12,607 bases of DNA from Chloroflexota bacterium. GTDB taxonomy: Bacteria; Chloroflexota; Anaerolineae; Anaerolineales; Anaerolineaceae. The number at the start of each line of letters is the position of its first letter. Position 1 is the stretch's first letter. Below, in pieces: positions 1 to 5,263 of the stretch. The stretch spans positions 1-12,607 of the forward strand of contig JAKOSR010000182.1 of the NCBI GenBank assembly GCA_029777225.1. Direction: 5' to 3'. Under the pieces are notes generated by a model. That model was not told the origin of the DNA. It saw only the letters and a program-made list of their open reading frames with translations, and ran no database searches. The position numbers were made by a program, and so were the translations under genes.

Positions 1-100
1 CATGGATTACATCCGCTCCGGCCTCCTCGCATAGGCGCACATCTCTTTCCAGGTTGGCGAGGTCGGCGGATAGGATGGATGGGGCAATAATAGGTTTCAT
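1..100 (-). CDS. rpe: Ribulose-phosphate 3-epimerase, N-terminal fragment (runs off the left edge)
   Basis: Only the first 33 codons are present; the rest lies beyond base 1. The translation begins MKPIIAPSILSAD and continues with ANLERD, then EEAGADVIH. The PSILSAD block followed some 20 residues later by GAD-x-IH is the hallmark start of ribulose-5-phosphate 3-epimerase, a TIM-barrel metalloenzyme interconverting ribulose-5-phosphate and xylulose-5-phosphate in the pentose phosphate and Calvin pathways. By family knowledge the His at residue 33, normally followed by V-D, is the first metal ligand, so the window cuts inside the active-site motif. The ATG lies 11 bases downstream of the kinase stop on the same strand, so the two are probably co-transcribed. 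The ribosome binding site is weak (GAG overlapping the kinase stop). Identity is confident despite the short length; completeness cannot be judged. Confidence 0.88.
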   Translation of the reverse strand, partial: MKPIIAPSILSADLANLERDVRLCEEAGADVIH

Positions 101-111
101 TGTTATTCTAC

Positions 112-1275
112 TCATGGTTTTAAGGTGAGGTAAACATACAGCCAAAACGGGATTAATCCAAACAACGCCACAAACGCTGCCAATCCCAGGAACCAGGTCG
201 TCCAGTCGATTTCCTGCTCTTCCTCTTCCTGGATTTCTTCTTCCTCTGTCACCACTTGCCCGGCCGTCTGCGGTTTACCGCCTGGTTCTGGCTCCAGGGC
301 TTTGGCCGCGCTGGTCCCCACGGGTTGGGAGCCTGGCCCGGTGATTGTTGGGTTATCAACCGCCGGTGGCGGCACGGTGGCCGCGCTCGTGAACGACGTG
401 GAACCCATCATCATACCCGCTGTGTATCCAATCGGGCTGGGGTTGATTCCTCCGTTTTCCTGGAAGGCCTGCAGCAGACGCCCCAGCTGATCCGCGGTGC
501 GGTAACGTGCGGAAGGCTCCTTGGAAAGGACCTTCAACATGATTTCTTCAAGCTGGGCTGGGATTGCGGGGTCGATGGAACGTGGTGCCACCGGGGTCTC
601 TTCGCGATGCATACGCGCAAGTTCTGTTGAATTCGACGCTTCAAATGGCAGTTTCCCGGTCAGCATTTCATAAAGGATGACGCCCAGGGAATACACGTCC
701 GATGCCGGGGAGGGCGGCAGCCCCGCGGCTTGTTCGGGTGAAAAGTAGTGTGGGGACCCCCACACCACATCGTGGTGCTCCTCAGGCGAGATGGTGGATA
801 GCGCTCTTGCGATTCCAAAGTCCGTCACCTTCAAGCGTGCTTCAGGGCTGACCAGAAAATTGTGTGGTTTGATGTCGCAGTGCACCAGCCCGGCCCGGTG
901 CGCGTACCCCACCCCCTGGCAGGCCTGCACCATCAACTGCAAGGCTTCTGCCACGGTGAATTTCCGTTTCTCCTTGATGAGGGATTTCAGGTCGGTTCCA
1001 GGTACATATTCCATCACGATGAACAGATGCCCCTGGTCGAGGCCAAAATCATGCACGGTGACGATGTTGGGGTGTGAGAGGTTGGCCGCGGCTCGGGCTT
1101 CCTGCCTAAAACGTTCCCGGAAGGCCACATCCTGGCTGAAATCCTCACGTAGCAGCTTTACCGCCACCGGGCGTTCCAGCATCAGGTCGCGCGCTTTGTA
1201 AACCAGCGCCATCCCCCCTGTCCCCAGGGATTGTTGCAACTGGTAACGGTCATTCAAAATAGCAGGCGTGGCCAT
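112..1275 (-). CDS. Membrane-anchored Ser/Thr protein kinase (PknB/PrkC-like kinase domain, no PASTA repeats)
   Basis: The 387-residue protein has a complete Hanks-type kinase domain at about residues 10-270: glycine-rich loop GTGGMALVYK (18-27), ATP-anchoring Lys40 in VAVK, helix-C Glu59, catalytic loop HCDIKPHN (132-139; Asp134 base, Asn139), DFG (152-154), and GSPHYFSPEQ in the activation segment. The catalytic Asp is preceded by Cys rather than Arg, a non-RD loop. A Pro/Gly/Thr-rich linker (about 275-340), a Glu-rich stretch (343-355) and one membrane helix (about 360-383) follow, leaving only a few residues outside. There is therefore no extracellular PASTA or other sensor domain, unlike PrkC/PknB. 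By family it phosphorylates Ser/Thr on cytoplasmic proteins; the substrates are unknown, though adjacency to the division cluster makes cell wall proteins candidates. It diverges from mraZ and precedes rpe by 11 bases. The ATG follows a TATAAT so closely that the mRNA may be almost leaderless. Confidence 0.93.
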   Translation of the reverse strand: MATPAILNDRYQLQQSLGTGGMALVYKARDLMLERPVAVKLLREDFSQDVAFRERFRQEARAAANLSHPNIVTVHDFGLDQGHLFIVMEYVPGTDLKSLIKEKRKFTVAEALQLMVQACQGVGYAHRAGLVHCDIKPHNFLVSPEARLKVTDFGIARALSTISPEEHHDVVWGSPHYFSPEQAAGLPPSPASDVYSLGVILYEMLTGKLPFEASNSTELARMHREETPVAPRSIDPAIPAQLEEIMLKVLSKEPSARYRTADQLGRLLQAFQENGGINPSPIGYTAGMMMGSTSFTSAATVPPPAVDNPTITGPGSQPVGTSAAKALEPEPGGKPQTAGQVVTEEEEIQEEEEQEIDWTTWFLGLAAFVALFGLIPFWLYVYLTLKP

Positions 1276-1283
1276 ACGCGCTC

Positions 1284-1312
1284 ATTATAATGCAAAACAC
1301 CCCTCCTCCTTT
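1284..1312 (-). promoter_or_regulatory. Putative promoter of the kinase-rpe unit, nearly leaderless
   Basis: On the - strand a perfect TATAAT lies at 1289-1284, only 8 bases before the ATG at 1275. With usual spacing transcription would start near 1277, giving a leader of about two bases. No Shine-Dalgarno sequence precedes the ATG, which agrees with a leaderless start. The -35 position (1312-1307, AAAGGA) is a poor match, and it falls within one copy of a repeated GCAAAGGAGG element, so activator help is possible. A later in-frame TTG also lacks a ribosome binding site. Confidence 0.4.
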
Positions 1313-1335
1313 GCCTCGTACTTCCCCTCCTTTGC
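1305..1335. repeat. 10-base direct repeat CCTCCTTTGC, two copies 21 bases apart
   Basis: CCTCCTTTGC occurs at 1305-1314 and again at 1326-1335. Start-to-start spacing is 21 bases, two helical turns, so both copies would face the same side of the DNA. They lie directly upstream of the kinase -10 element in a pyrimidine-rich stretch of the + strand. This could be a tandem operator for a regulator of the kinase promoter, or chance similarity in a low-complexity CT-rich segment. No known binding motif is recognised. Confidence 0.35.
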
Positions 1336-1450
1336 TGCCTGTGTGGCCCAAACACCATTAAATTACGCGCAATTCCAAATAACTATTAACAATGTCCCCC
1401 CAATTAACCTTAAAAATTCCACTTTCTTTGCAAATTGCGTGCCAAAACCC

Positions 1451-1479
1451 TTGCGTTGGAAGGGTCATTAGCATATAAT
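1451..1479 (+). promoter_or_regulatory. Putative sigma-70-type promoter of mraZ and the dcw operon
   Basis: A perfect TATAAT (-10) lies at 1474-1479, preceded after exactly 17 bases by TTGCGT at 1451-1456, which keeps the TTG of the -35 consensus. The predicted start is near 1486, giving a leader of roughly 84 bases to mraZ. The region upstream (1365-1440) is AT-rich compared with flanking genes, as expected of a promoter. The TATAAT overlaps the first of the MraZ-like decamer boxes. No other clear promoter is visible further into the operon. Confidence 0.6.
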
Positions 1480-1516
1480 GTGGGTATTGATGTCATAAAG
1501 TGTCATGAAGTGTCAA
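1477..1516 (+). promoter_or_regulatory. MraZ-type operator: tandem decamer boxes over the mraZ start site
   Basis: Four consecutive 10-base units run in phase: AATGTGGGTA, TTGATGTCAT, AAAGTGTCAT and GAAGTGTCAA. The motif TGTCA recurs at 1491, 1501 and 1511, exactly 10 bases apart. The units resemble the AAAGTG(T/G)NNN boxes reported for MraZ in Mollicutes and the TGGG direct repeats with 10-base period in E. coli. The third box matches fully, the first and fourth miss one position, and the second is weak. They span from the -10 element past the predicted transcription start, where binding of the MraZ encoded next would repress its own operon. The match is visible; the function is inferred. 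Confidence 0.6.
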
Positions 1517-1531
1517 ATTAGGAGCGCTGGG

Positions 1532-1549
1532 TTGCCGGCGCTTCGGCAA
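1532..1549 (+). other. Small hairpin in the mraZ 5' leader
   Basis: TTGCCG (1532-1537) and CGGCAA (1544-1549) are perfect inverted repeats around a six-base loop, and G-T pairs could extend the stem by one or two. No T-run follows, so it is not an intrinsic terminator. It lies 8 bases before the mraZ ribosome binding site and could influence leader stability. It may also be incidental. Confidence 0.3.
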
Positions 1550-1556
1550 TTAAAGC

Positions 1557-1561
1557 AGGAG
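1557..1561 (+). promoter_or_regulatory. Ribosome binding site of mraZ
   Basis: AGGAG ends 8 bases before the ATG at 1570. This strong site fixes the mraZ start and shows that the first gene of the operon, unlike the kinase gene, uses an ordinary leader. Confidence 0.7.
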
Positions 1562-1569
1562 TAGAACAA

Positions 1570-2016
1570 ATGTTTTATGGGAGGTTTGAACATAATATAG
1601 ACCCAAAAGGTCGCATGACGGTCCCTGCTGCTTACCGCGATCAAACCCCTTCCGGCGTATTCGTGACACTCGGTCTGGATGGCAACCTGATGGCCTACGC
1701 CAAGGAAAAGTACGGCCTGATTGCCGACTCGCTGAACGCCATCACCATCACCGACCCGGACTCCCGCGCCCTCCGGCGCCGCATCCTTGGCAACACCGCC
1801 GACCTGACCTTCGACTCAGCTGGCCGCATTCTTATCCCCGCTTACCTGCGTAAATACGCGAAGATTGAAAACGAGGTGACTATCGTCGGGGTTGGGGATA
1901 GTTTTGAGATTTGGTCACCGGAATTACTGCAAGCCAAGGAAGGTCCCCTGGAAGAAGCTGGGGATGATGGTGATCGCTGGCTTGCCTTTGACATCACCAC
2001 GAGAGGCAATAAATGA
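1570..2016 (+). CDS. mraZ: Transcriptional regulator MraZ
   Basis: The 148-residue protein has the tandem SpoVT/AbrB-type repeats of MraZ: MFYGRFEHNIDPKGR at the N-terminus (first DxKGR motif, residues 11-15) and TFDSAGRILIPAYLR (second motif, 82-86). MraZ forms a ring-shaped oligomer that binds repeated boxes upstream of its own gene and represses the dcw operon; it is known to be nucleoid-associated. Length and start are typical of the family. It is the first gene of the + strand operon and overlaps rsmH by ATGA (2013-2016), which suggests translational coupling. Regulation is probably by itself through the decamer boxes at 1477-1516. Nothing is missing or truncated; the acidic C-terminal tail (about 120-148) is less conserved in the family. 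Confidence 0.96.
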   Translation: MFYGRFEHNIDPKGRMTVPAAYRDQTPSGVFVTLGLDGNLMAYAKEKYGLIADSLNAITITDPDSRALRRRILGNTADLTFDSAGRILIPAYLRKYAKIENEVTIVGVGDSFEIWSPELLQAKEGPLEEAGDDGDRWLAFDITTRGNK

Positions 2017-2954
2017 CGCGGGAGGTTTGGGACTACCCTGACCACCGCCCTGTACTTTACCAGGAAGTTTTAAACAGTCTCTCTCCTTCCTCCCCAGGCA
2101 TGTACCTGGATGGCACGCTTGGAGCTGGAGGCCACGCCAAGGGTATCCTCGCGGCGTGCGCTCCCGAAGGCCAGCTGCTGGGGCTGGATGTCGACCCATT
2201 CGCCATCAGCCTTGCCACCCACCGCCTGGAAAGCTATGCCAGTCGTTGCTTTATCAGGCAGGGTTCCTACGCCCACAGTGCGGATTTTCTGCGGGAACTG
2301 GGTTGGCCGGGTTTGGACGGGGCTCTGCTCGACTTGGGGGTTTCTTCCATGCAGCTGGACCACCCGGAACGTGGCTTCTCGTTCCGCCAGGATGGACCGC
2401 TGGACATGCGCTTCGATTCCTCCCAAGGGCCCAGTGCCGCCGACTTGGTTAACAATCTTCCTGAAAAGGAGCTGGCCGATATCATCTGGCGATACGGAGA
2501 AGAGCGTTTTTCACGGCGTGTCGCGAAAGCAATTGTTCACGCCCGCCCCTTCGCCTCCACTTTGGCCCTCGCGGAAGTTGTGCGTAAAGCGGTCGGCAGA
2601 AGCCAGGAAAAGCAGGATCCGGCCACCCGGACCTTCCAGTCCCTCCGGATTGCCGTGAACGACGAATTGAAGACCATCGAACAAGCCATCCCGGGCTTGA
2701 TAGCACTCTTAAAACCACACGGGCGTGTCGCAATTATCAGTTTCCATTCCCTGGAAGACCGGCTGGTCAAGCAGGCCTTCCAACGCGAAAGCAGGGATTG
2801 TGTTTGCCCGCCAGAACAACCGGTGTGTACCTGCGGCCACAAAGCTTTGATTCGTGTCCTGACGCATCGCCCCATCATGGCGACCGGGCAGGAAACCACG
2901 CTCAACCCCCGCGCTCGCAGCGCCAGGTTGCGTGTGGCAGAAAGAATTAATTAA
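2013..2954 (+). CDS. rsmH: 16S rRNA (cytosine(1402)-N(4))-methyltransferase RsmH (MraW)
   Basis: This 313-residue enzyme uses S-adenosylmethionine to methylate N4 of C1402 of 16S rRNA in the ribosomal decoding site. Seen in order: HRPVL near the start (11-15), the SAM loop YLDGTLGAGGHAKGIL (31-46), acidic LGLDVDP (57-62), LLDLGVSSMQLD (105-116), GPLDMRFD (128-135), ISFHSLEDR (242-250) and the C-terminal NPRARSARLR (298-307), all signatures of MraW/RsmH. A CxC..CxC cluster (Cys263, 265, 272, 274) sits just after the HSLED block, as in many family members. Length is standard. The start overlaps the mraZ stop by four bases, the usual order at the head of dcw clusters. Its stop forms TAATG with a tiny 18-codon reading frame that I do not regard as a gene. 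Confidence 0.97.
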   Translation: MTREVWDYPDHRPVLYQEVLNSLSPSSPGMYLDGTLGAGGHAKGILAACAPEGQLLGLDVDPFAISLATHRLESYASRCFIRQGSYAHSADFLRELGWPGLDGALLDLGVSSMQLDHPERGFSFRQDGPLDMRFDSSQGPSAADLVNNLPEKELADIIWRYGEERFSRRVAKAIVHARPFASTLALAEVVRKAVGRSQEKQDPATRTFQSLRIAVNDELKTIEQAIPGLIALLKPHGRVAIISFHSLEDRLVKQAFQRESRDCVCPPEQPVCTCGHKALIRVLTHRPIMATGQETTLNPRARSARLRVAERIN

Positions 2955-2987
2955 TGGCACGGTTTTTGCATGGAAAAGGCTATGAAA

Positions 2988-3464
2988 ATGAACTTCTTAC
3001 AAGCCTATAAGCAAGCTCCCTGGCGCAAACAGCTCCAGTGGATTGGTATTTTCCTGGCCATCCTGGTGGCGGTTACAGCCGTCGCGGGCATTTACCTTTC
3101 CATCAGCCGGCTCGCCGCGACCTCGGGCCGCCGCATCCAGAACCTGGAATCCACGGTTAATGACTTAAAACTTGAAGTCAACGACCTGAACACCGAACTG
3201 GCCCTGATTTCCTCGGCGCGCTCAATGAGCCAGCGCTTGGAAGGCGCGGAAATGGTTGAGGTTGATCCGCCCCAGGCCATCTATATCGAAGTCCCCGGTT
3301 ATGTCCCCCTGGACTCGGGCGTTTTGGCGCCGCCACCAAGTGCGGAGGAAGTTGAAACGCCAACCCTGCTGCCGGAATTCACCGCTTCCCTTTGGGATTG
3401 GTTCAGGGCCCGGACGGCGGGCTTCGCGCTTTCAGGTATCCAGGCTACGGAGGTGGTTCCGTGA
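2988..3464 (+). CDS. ftsL: FtsL-like septal division protein (single-pass, coiled coil)
   Basis: Identified mainly by position between rsmH and ftsI and by architecture: a short basic cytoplasmic tail, one membrane helix (about residues 18-40), then an extracytoplasmic helical stretch (about 46-84) with heptad-like hydrophobics, as in FtsL/DivIC. FtsL forms a complex with FtsB/DivIC and FtsQ/DivIB and activates FtsW-FtsI. Sequence identity to FtsL is not obvious, which is normal for this fast-evolving family. At 158 residues it is longer than typical FtsL (about 100-120) because of a Pro- and acid-rich tail ending in an aromatic segment, LWDWFRAR. I chose the ATG at 2988 because AAAAGG (2974-2979) ends 8 bases before it; ATG 2970 (six residues longer, no ribosome site) and ATG 2982 are alternatives. 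The stop overlaps the ftsI GTG by four bases. Confidence 0.7.
   Translation: MNFLQAYKQAPWRKQLQWIGIFLAILVAVTAVAGIYLSISRLAATSGRRIQNLESTVNDLKLEVNDLNTELALISSARSMSQRLEGAEMVEVDPPQAIYIEVPGYVPLDSGVLAPPPSAEEVETPTLLPEFTASLWDWFRARTAGFALSGIQATEVVP
3449..3453 (+). promoter_or_regulatory. Ribosome binding site that sets the ftsI start
   Basis: GGAGG ends 7 bases before the GTG at 3461. The frame stays open back to an ATG at 3392, but that would give 23 extra residues of non-membrane sequence copied from the ftsL end, with no such site upstream. The GTG also forms a GTGA overlap with the ftsL stop. Confidence 0.75.
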
Positions 3465-5257
3465 ACAATCACGTGTGGATGCGTTTCTGGCTTGTTTGTG
3501 TGGTCATCTCAGTTTTGGCTGGCGCGGTGGGGGTTCAAATGATTCGAATCCAAAACATCCCTGGCGCCAAGGAAATCCTGGCGGAATCGACGGTTTACCA
3601 GGGTGTCACGCACCTGGTTTACCCTGAACGTGGGAACATCTACGACGCCGGCGGCAAACTCCTGGCTGGCAACGAAACTGTCTACGAAGTTGGTTTGGAC
3701 CTCGCCGCCATCATCCAACCCGAAACGGTTGCCCAGGTCGCCTCCAGTGTCCTCGGGCTGGATTACCTCCAGACCCTCAATTACGCCAAGATGAAACCCG
3801 GCGATGGGGGGTACTACTACATCACGCTCGATGGATTTGTTGAAAAATCCAAGATTGACCAGTTGGAAGCCATCTCGAAGGAATACGAGGACCGCGTGGT
3901 GGGCCGCAATGAAGTCAGCCCCAGCCTGGATGGTCTCACCTGGACAGCCTATAACAAGCGCAGCTACCCTGAAAAGGATGTGGCCTCCAATATTCTGGGC
4001 TTCTACAGCTTCCTCGACCGCACGGATGGCGTCGGCTATTTTGGCGTTGAAGAAACCTACGACCAGCTGCTTGCCGGCACCCCCAAGGAAGTCTACACCG
4101 CGTTTGACCCGCAAAAAATTACCACAGTGGAAGAAGTTCCCCCGGGTGCCAGCCTTGTCCTCACCATCGACCGCGAAGTTCAGGCCATGACCGAAAAGAG
4201 CCTGGATGAGGCGTTGGACTGGTCCGGCGCGGAATCGGGCACGATTGTGGTCTACAACCCCGAGGATGGCAGCATTATCGCCATGGCCAACTCGCCCCGC
4301 CTGGACCCCAACGACTACTGGACCTACGCCGACGTCTTCCCAAACCCCACCCCCTTCAACCGGGCCGTGAGCGAGACGTACGAACCTGGCTCGGTCTTCA
4401 AGGTCCTTACCATGGCCTCCGCGCTCGACGCGGGCGCGGTCACACCAGAGACCGTTTTCACCGATACAGGCCAAATCCTGGTCGGCGGTAGTTACATCTA
4501 CAACTGGAACTCCGGTGCCTGGGGCGATGTGGACATGACCGGTTGTATGCAACACTCCCTGAATGTGTGCCTGGCCTGGATTGCCACCCAACTTGGCCCG
4601 GACAAATTCTATTCCTACATGCGTGCCTTCGGCCTCGACCGCAACACGGGCATCGACCTCGGTGGTGAAAACCACTGGCCGCTCAAGGTGCCCGGCGATA
4701 GCCAATGGTACGAAGTGGACCTGGCGACCAACTCGTTTGGCCAGGGTATTTCAGTCACCCCCGTTCAGATGGTCATGGCCATCGGCGCGGTGGCTAATGA
4801 AGGTAAAATGATGGCTCCCCACGTAGTCAAAGCCATGATTATCGACGGCAAGCAATACGACATCGACCCGGTTGTGGTGGGTACACCAATCAAGGCCGAG
4901 ACCGCGGAAACGCTCACCCAGATGCTCGTCAATTCCCTGGAAGAGGAAAGTTCCAACGCCCTGGTGGAAGGCTACACGGTGGCTGGCAAAACCGGCACCG
5001 CCGAAATCCCCACCCAGTTTGGCTACACCAGCGCTGTCACCAACACCTCCTTCGTCGGCTGGGGCCCGGCCGAGGACCCCAAGTTCCTGGTTTACGTCTG
5101 GCTCGAAAAACCGACCATCTCCATCTGGGGCTCTGAAGTGGCTGCGCCTGTCTTTTCCAAGTTGGTTTCAAAACTGGTCGTCCTGCTCGATATCCCACCG
5201 GATGATGTCCGGCTGGGGTTAAAAGCGGATGGTCAGGCTTCATTGGGGAGTGAGTGA
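3461..5257 (+). CDS. ftsI: Peptidoglycan D,D-transpeptidase FtsI (class B penicillin-binding protein)
   Basis: From the GTG start this is 598 residues. An N-terminal membrane helix (about residues 9-28) is followed by a dimerisation domain beginning RGNIYDAGGKLLAGN and by the transpeptidase domain. Catalytic motifs are complete: SVFK (Ser311 nucleophile, Lys314), SLN (366-368) and KTGT (510-513). The enzyme crosslinks septal peptidoglycan outside the membrane, in complex with FtsW, also encoded here. No C-terminal PASTA domains are present, unlike PBP2x or SpoVD. The start is fixed by GGAGG at 3449 and the GTGA overlap with ftsL. murF begins only 6 bases after the stop, where murE would be expected in many dcw clusters. 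Class B PBP is certain; the choice of FtsI over an elongation PBP2 rests on operon context and lack of a PBP2-type insertion. Confidence 0.93.
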   Translation: MNNHVWMRFWLVCVVISVLAGAVGVQMIRIQNIPGAKEILAESTVYQGVTHLVYPERGNIYDAGGKLLAGNETVYEVGLDLAAIIQPETVAQVASSVLGLDYLQTLNYAKMKPGDGGYYYITLDGFVEKSKIDQLEAISKEYEDRVVGRNEVSPSLDGLTWTAYNKRSYPEKDVASNILGFYSFLDRTDGVGYFGVEETYDQLLAGTPKEVYTAFDPQKITTVEEVPPGASLVLTIDREVQAMTEKSLDEALDWSGAESGTIVVYNPEDGSIIAMANSPRLDPNDYWTYADVFPNPTPFNRAVSETYEPGSVFKVLTMASALDAGAVTPETVFTDTGQILVGGSYIYNWNSGAWGDVDMTGCMQHSLNVCLAWIATQLGPDKFYSYMRAFGLDRNTGIDLGGENHWPLKVPGDSQWYEVDLATNSFGQGISVTPVQMVMAIGAVANEGKMMAPHVVKAMIIDGKQYDIDPVVVGTPIKAETAETLTQMLVNSLEEESSNALVEGYTVAGKTGTAEIPTQFGYTSAVTNTSFVGWGPAEDPKFLVYVWLEKPTISIWGSEVAAPVFSKLVSKLVVLLDIPPDDVRLGLKADGQASLGSE

Positions 5258-5263
5258 GCTAGG

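Noticed and set aside
132..139. Kinase HCD loop as evidence for a pseudokinase (residues 132-139 of the kinase protein)
   Set aside because: Asp134, Lys136 and Asn139, Lys40 and DFG are all present. I recall HCD-type loops in many active bacterial kinases, so this is a non-RD variant, not a dead kinase.
1430..1438. Short inverted repeat GCAAATTGC upstream of the mraZ -35
   Set aside because: Four-base arms in an AT-rich region are easily found by chance, and no second copy or known operator matches.
1268..1471. 67-codon open frame across the kinase-mraZ intergenic region
   Set aside because: It has no ribosome site, a low-complexity Ser/Phe/Asn-rich product, and covers the promoter elements. 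Chance frame.
2954..3010. 18-codon mini-ORF starting at the rsmH stop (TAATG)
   Set aside because: The TAATG junction could allow reinitiation, but the product is very short, has no independent support, and overlaps the start of the FtsL-like gene in another frame.
3392..3460. Upstream extension of ftsI to an ATG at 3392
   Set aside because: The extra 23 residues are a shadow of the ftsL end. The GTG at 3461 has GGAGG 7 bases upstream, a GTGA overlap, and gives the normal FtsI N-terminus.
3509..4705. Open frame of 398 codons on the - strand
   Set aside because: It lies entirely antisense to ftsI, whose motifs are complete. Its translation is Gly/Val/His/Asp-rich without a recognisable fold, as expected from the mirror frame of a GC-rich gene.
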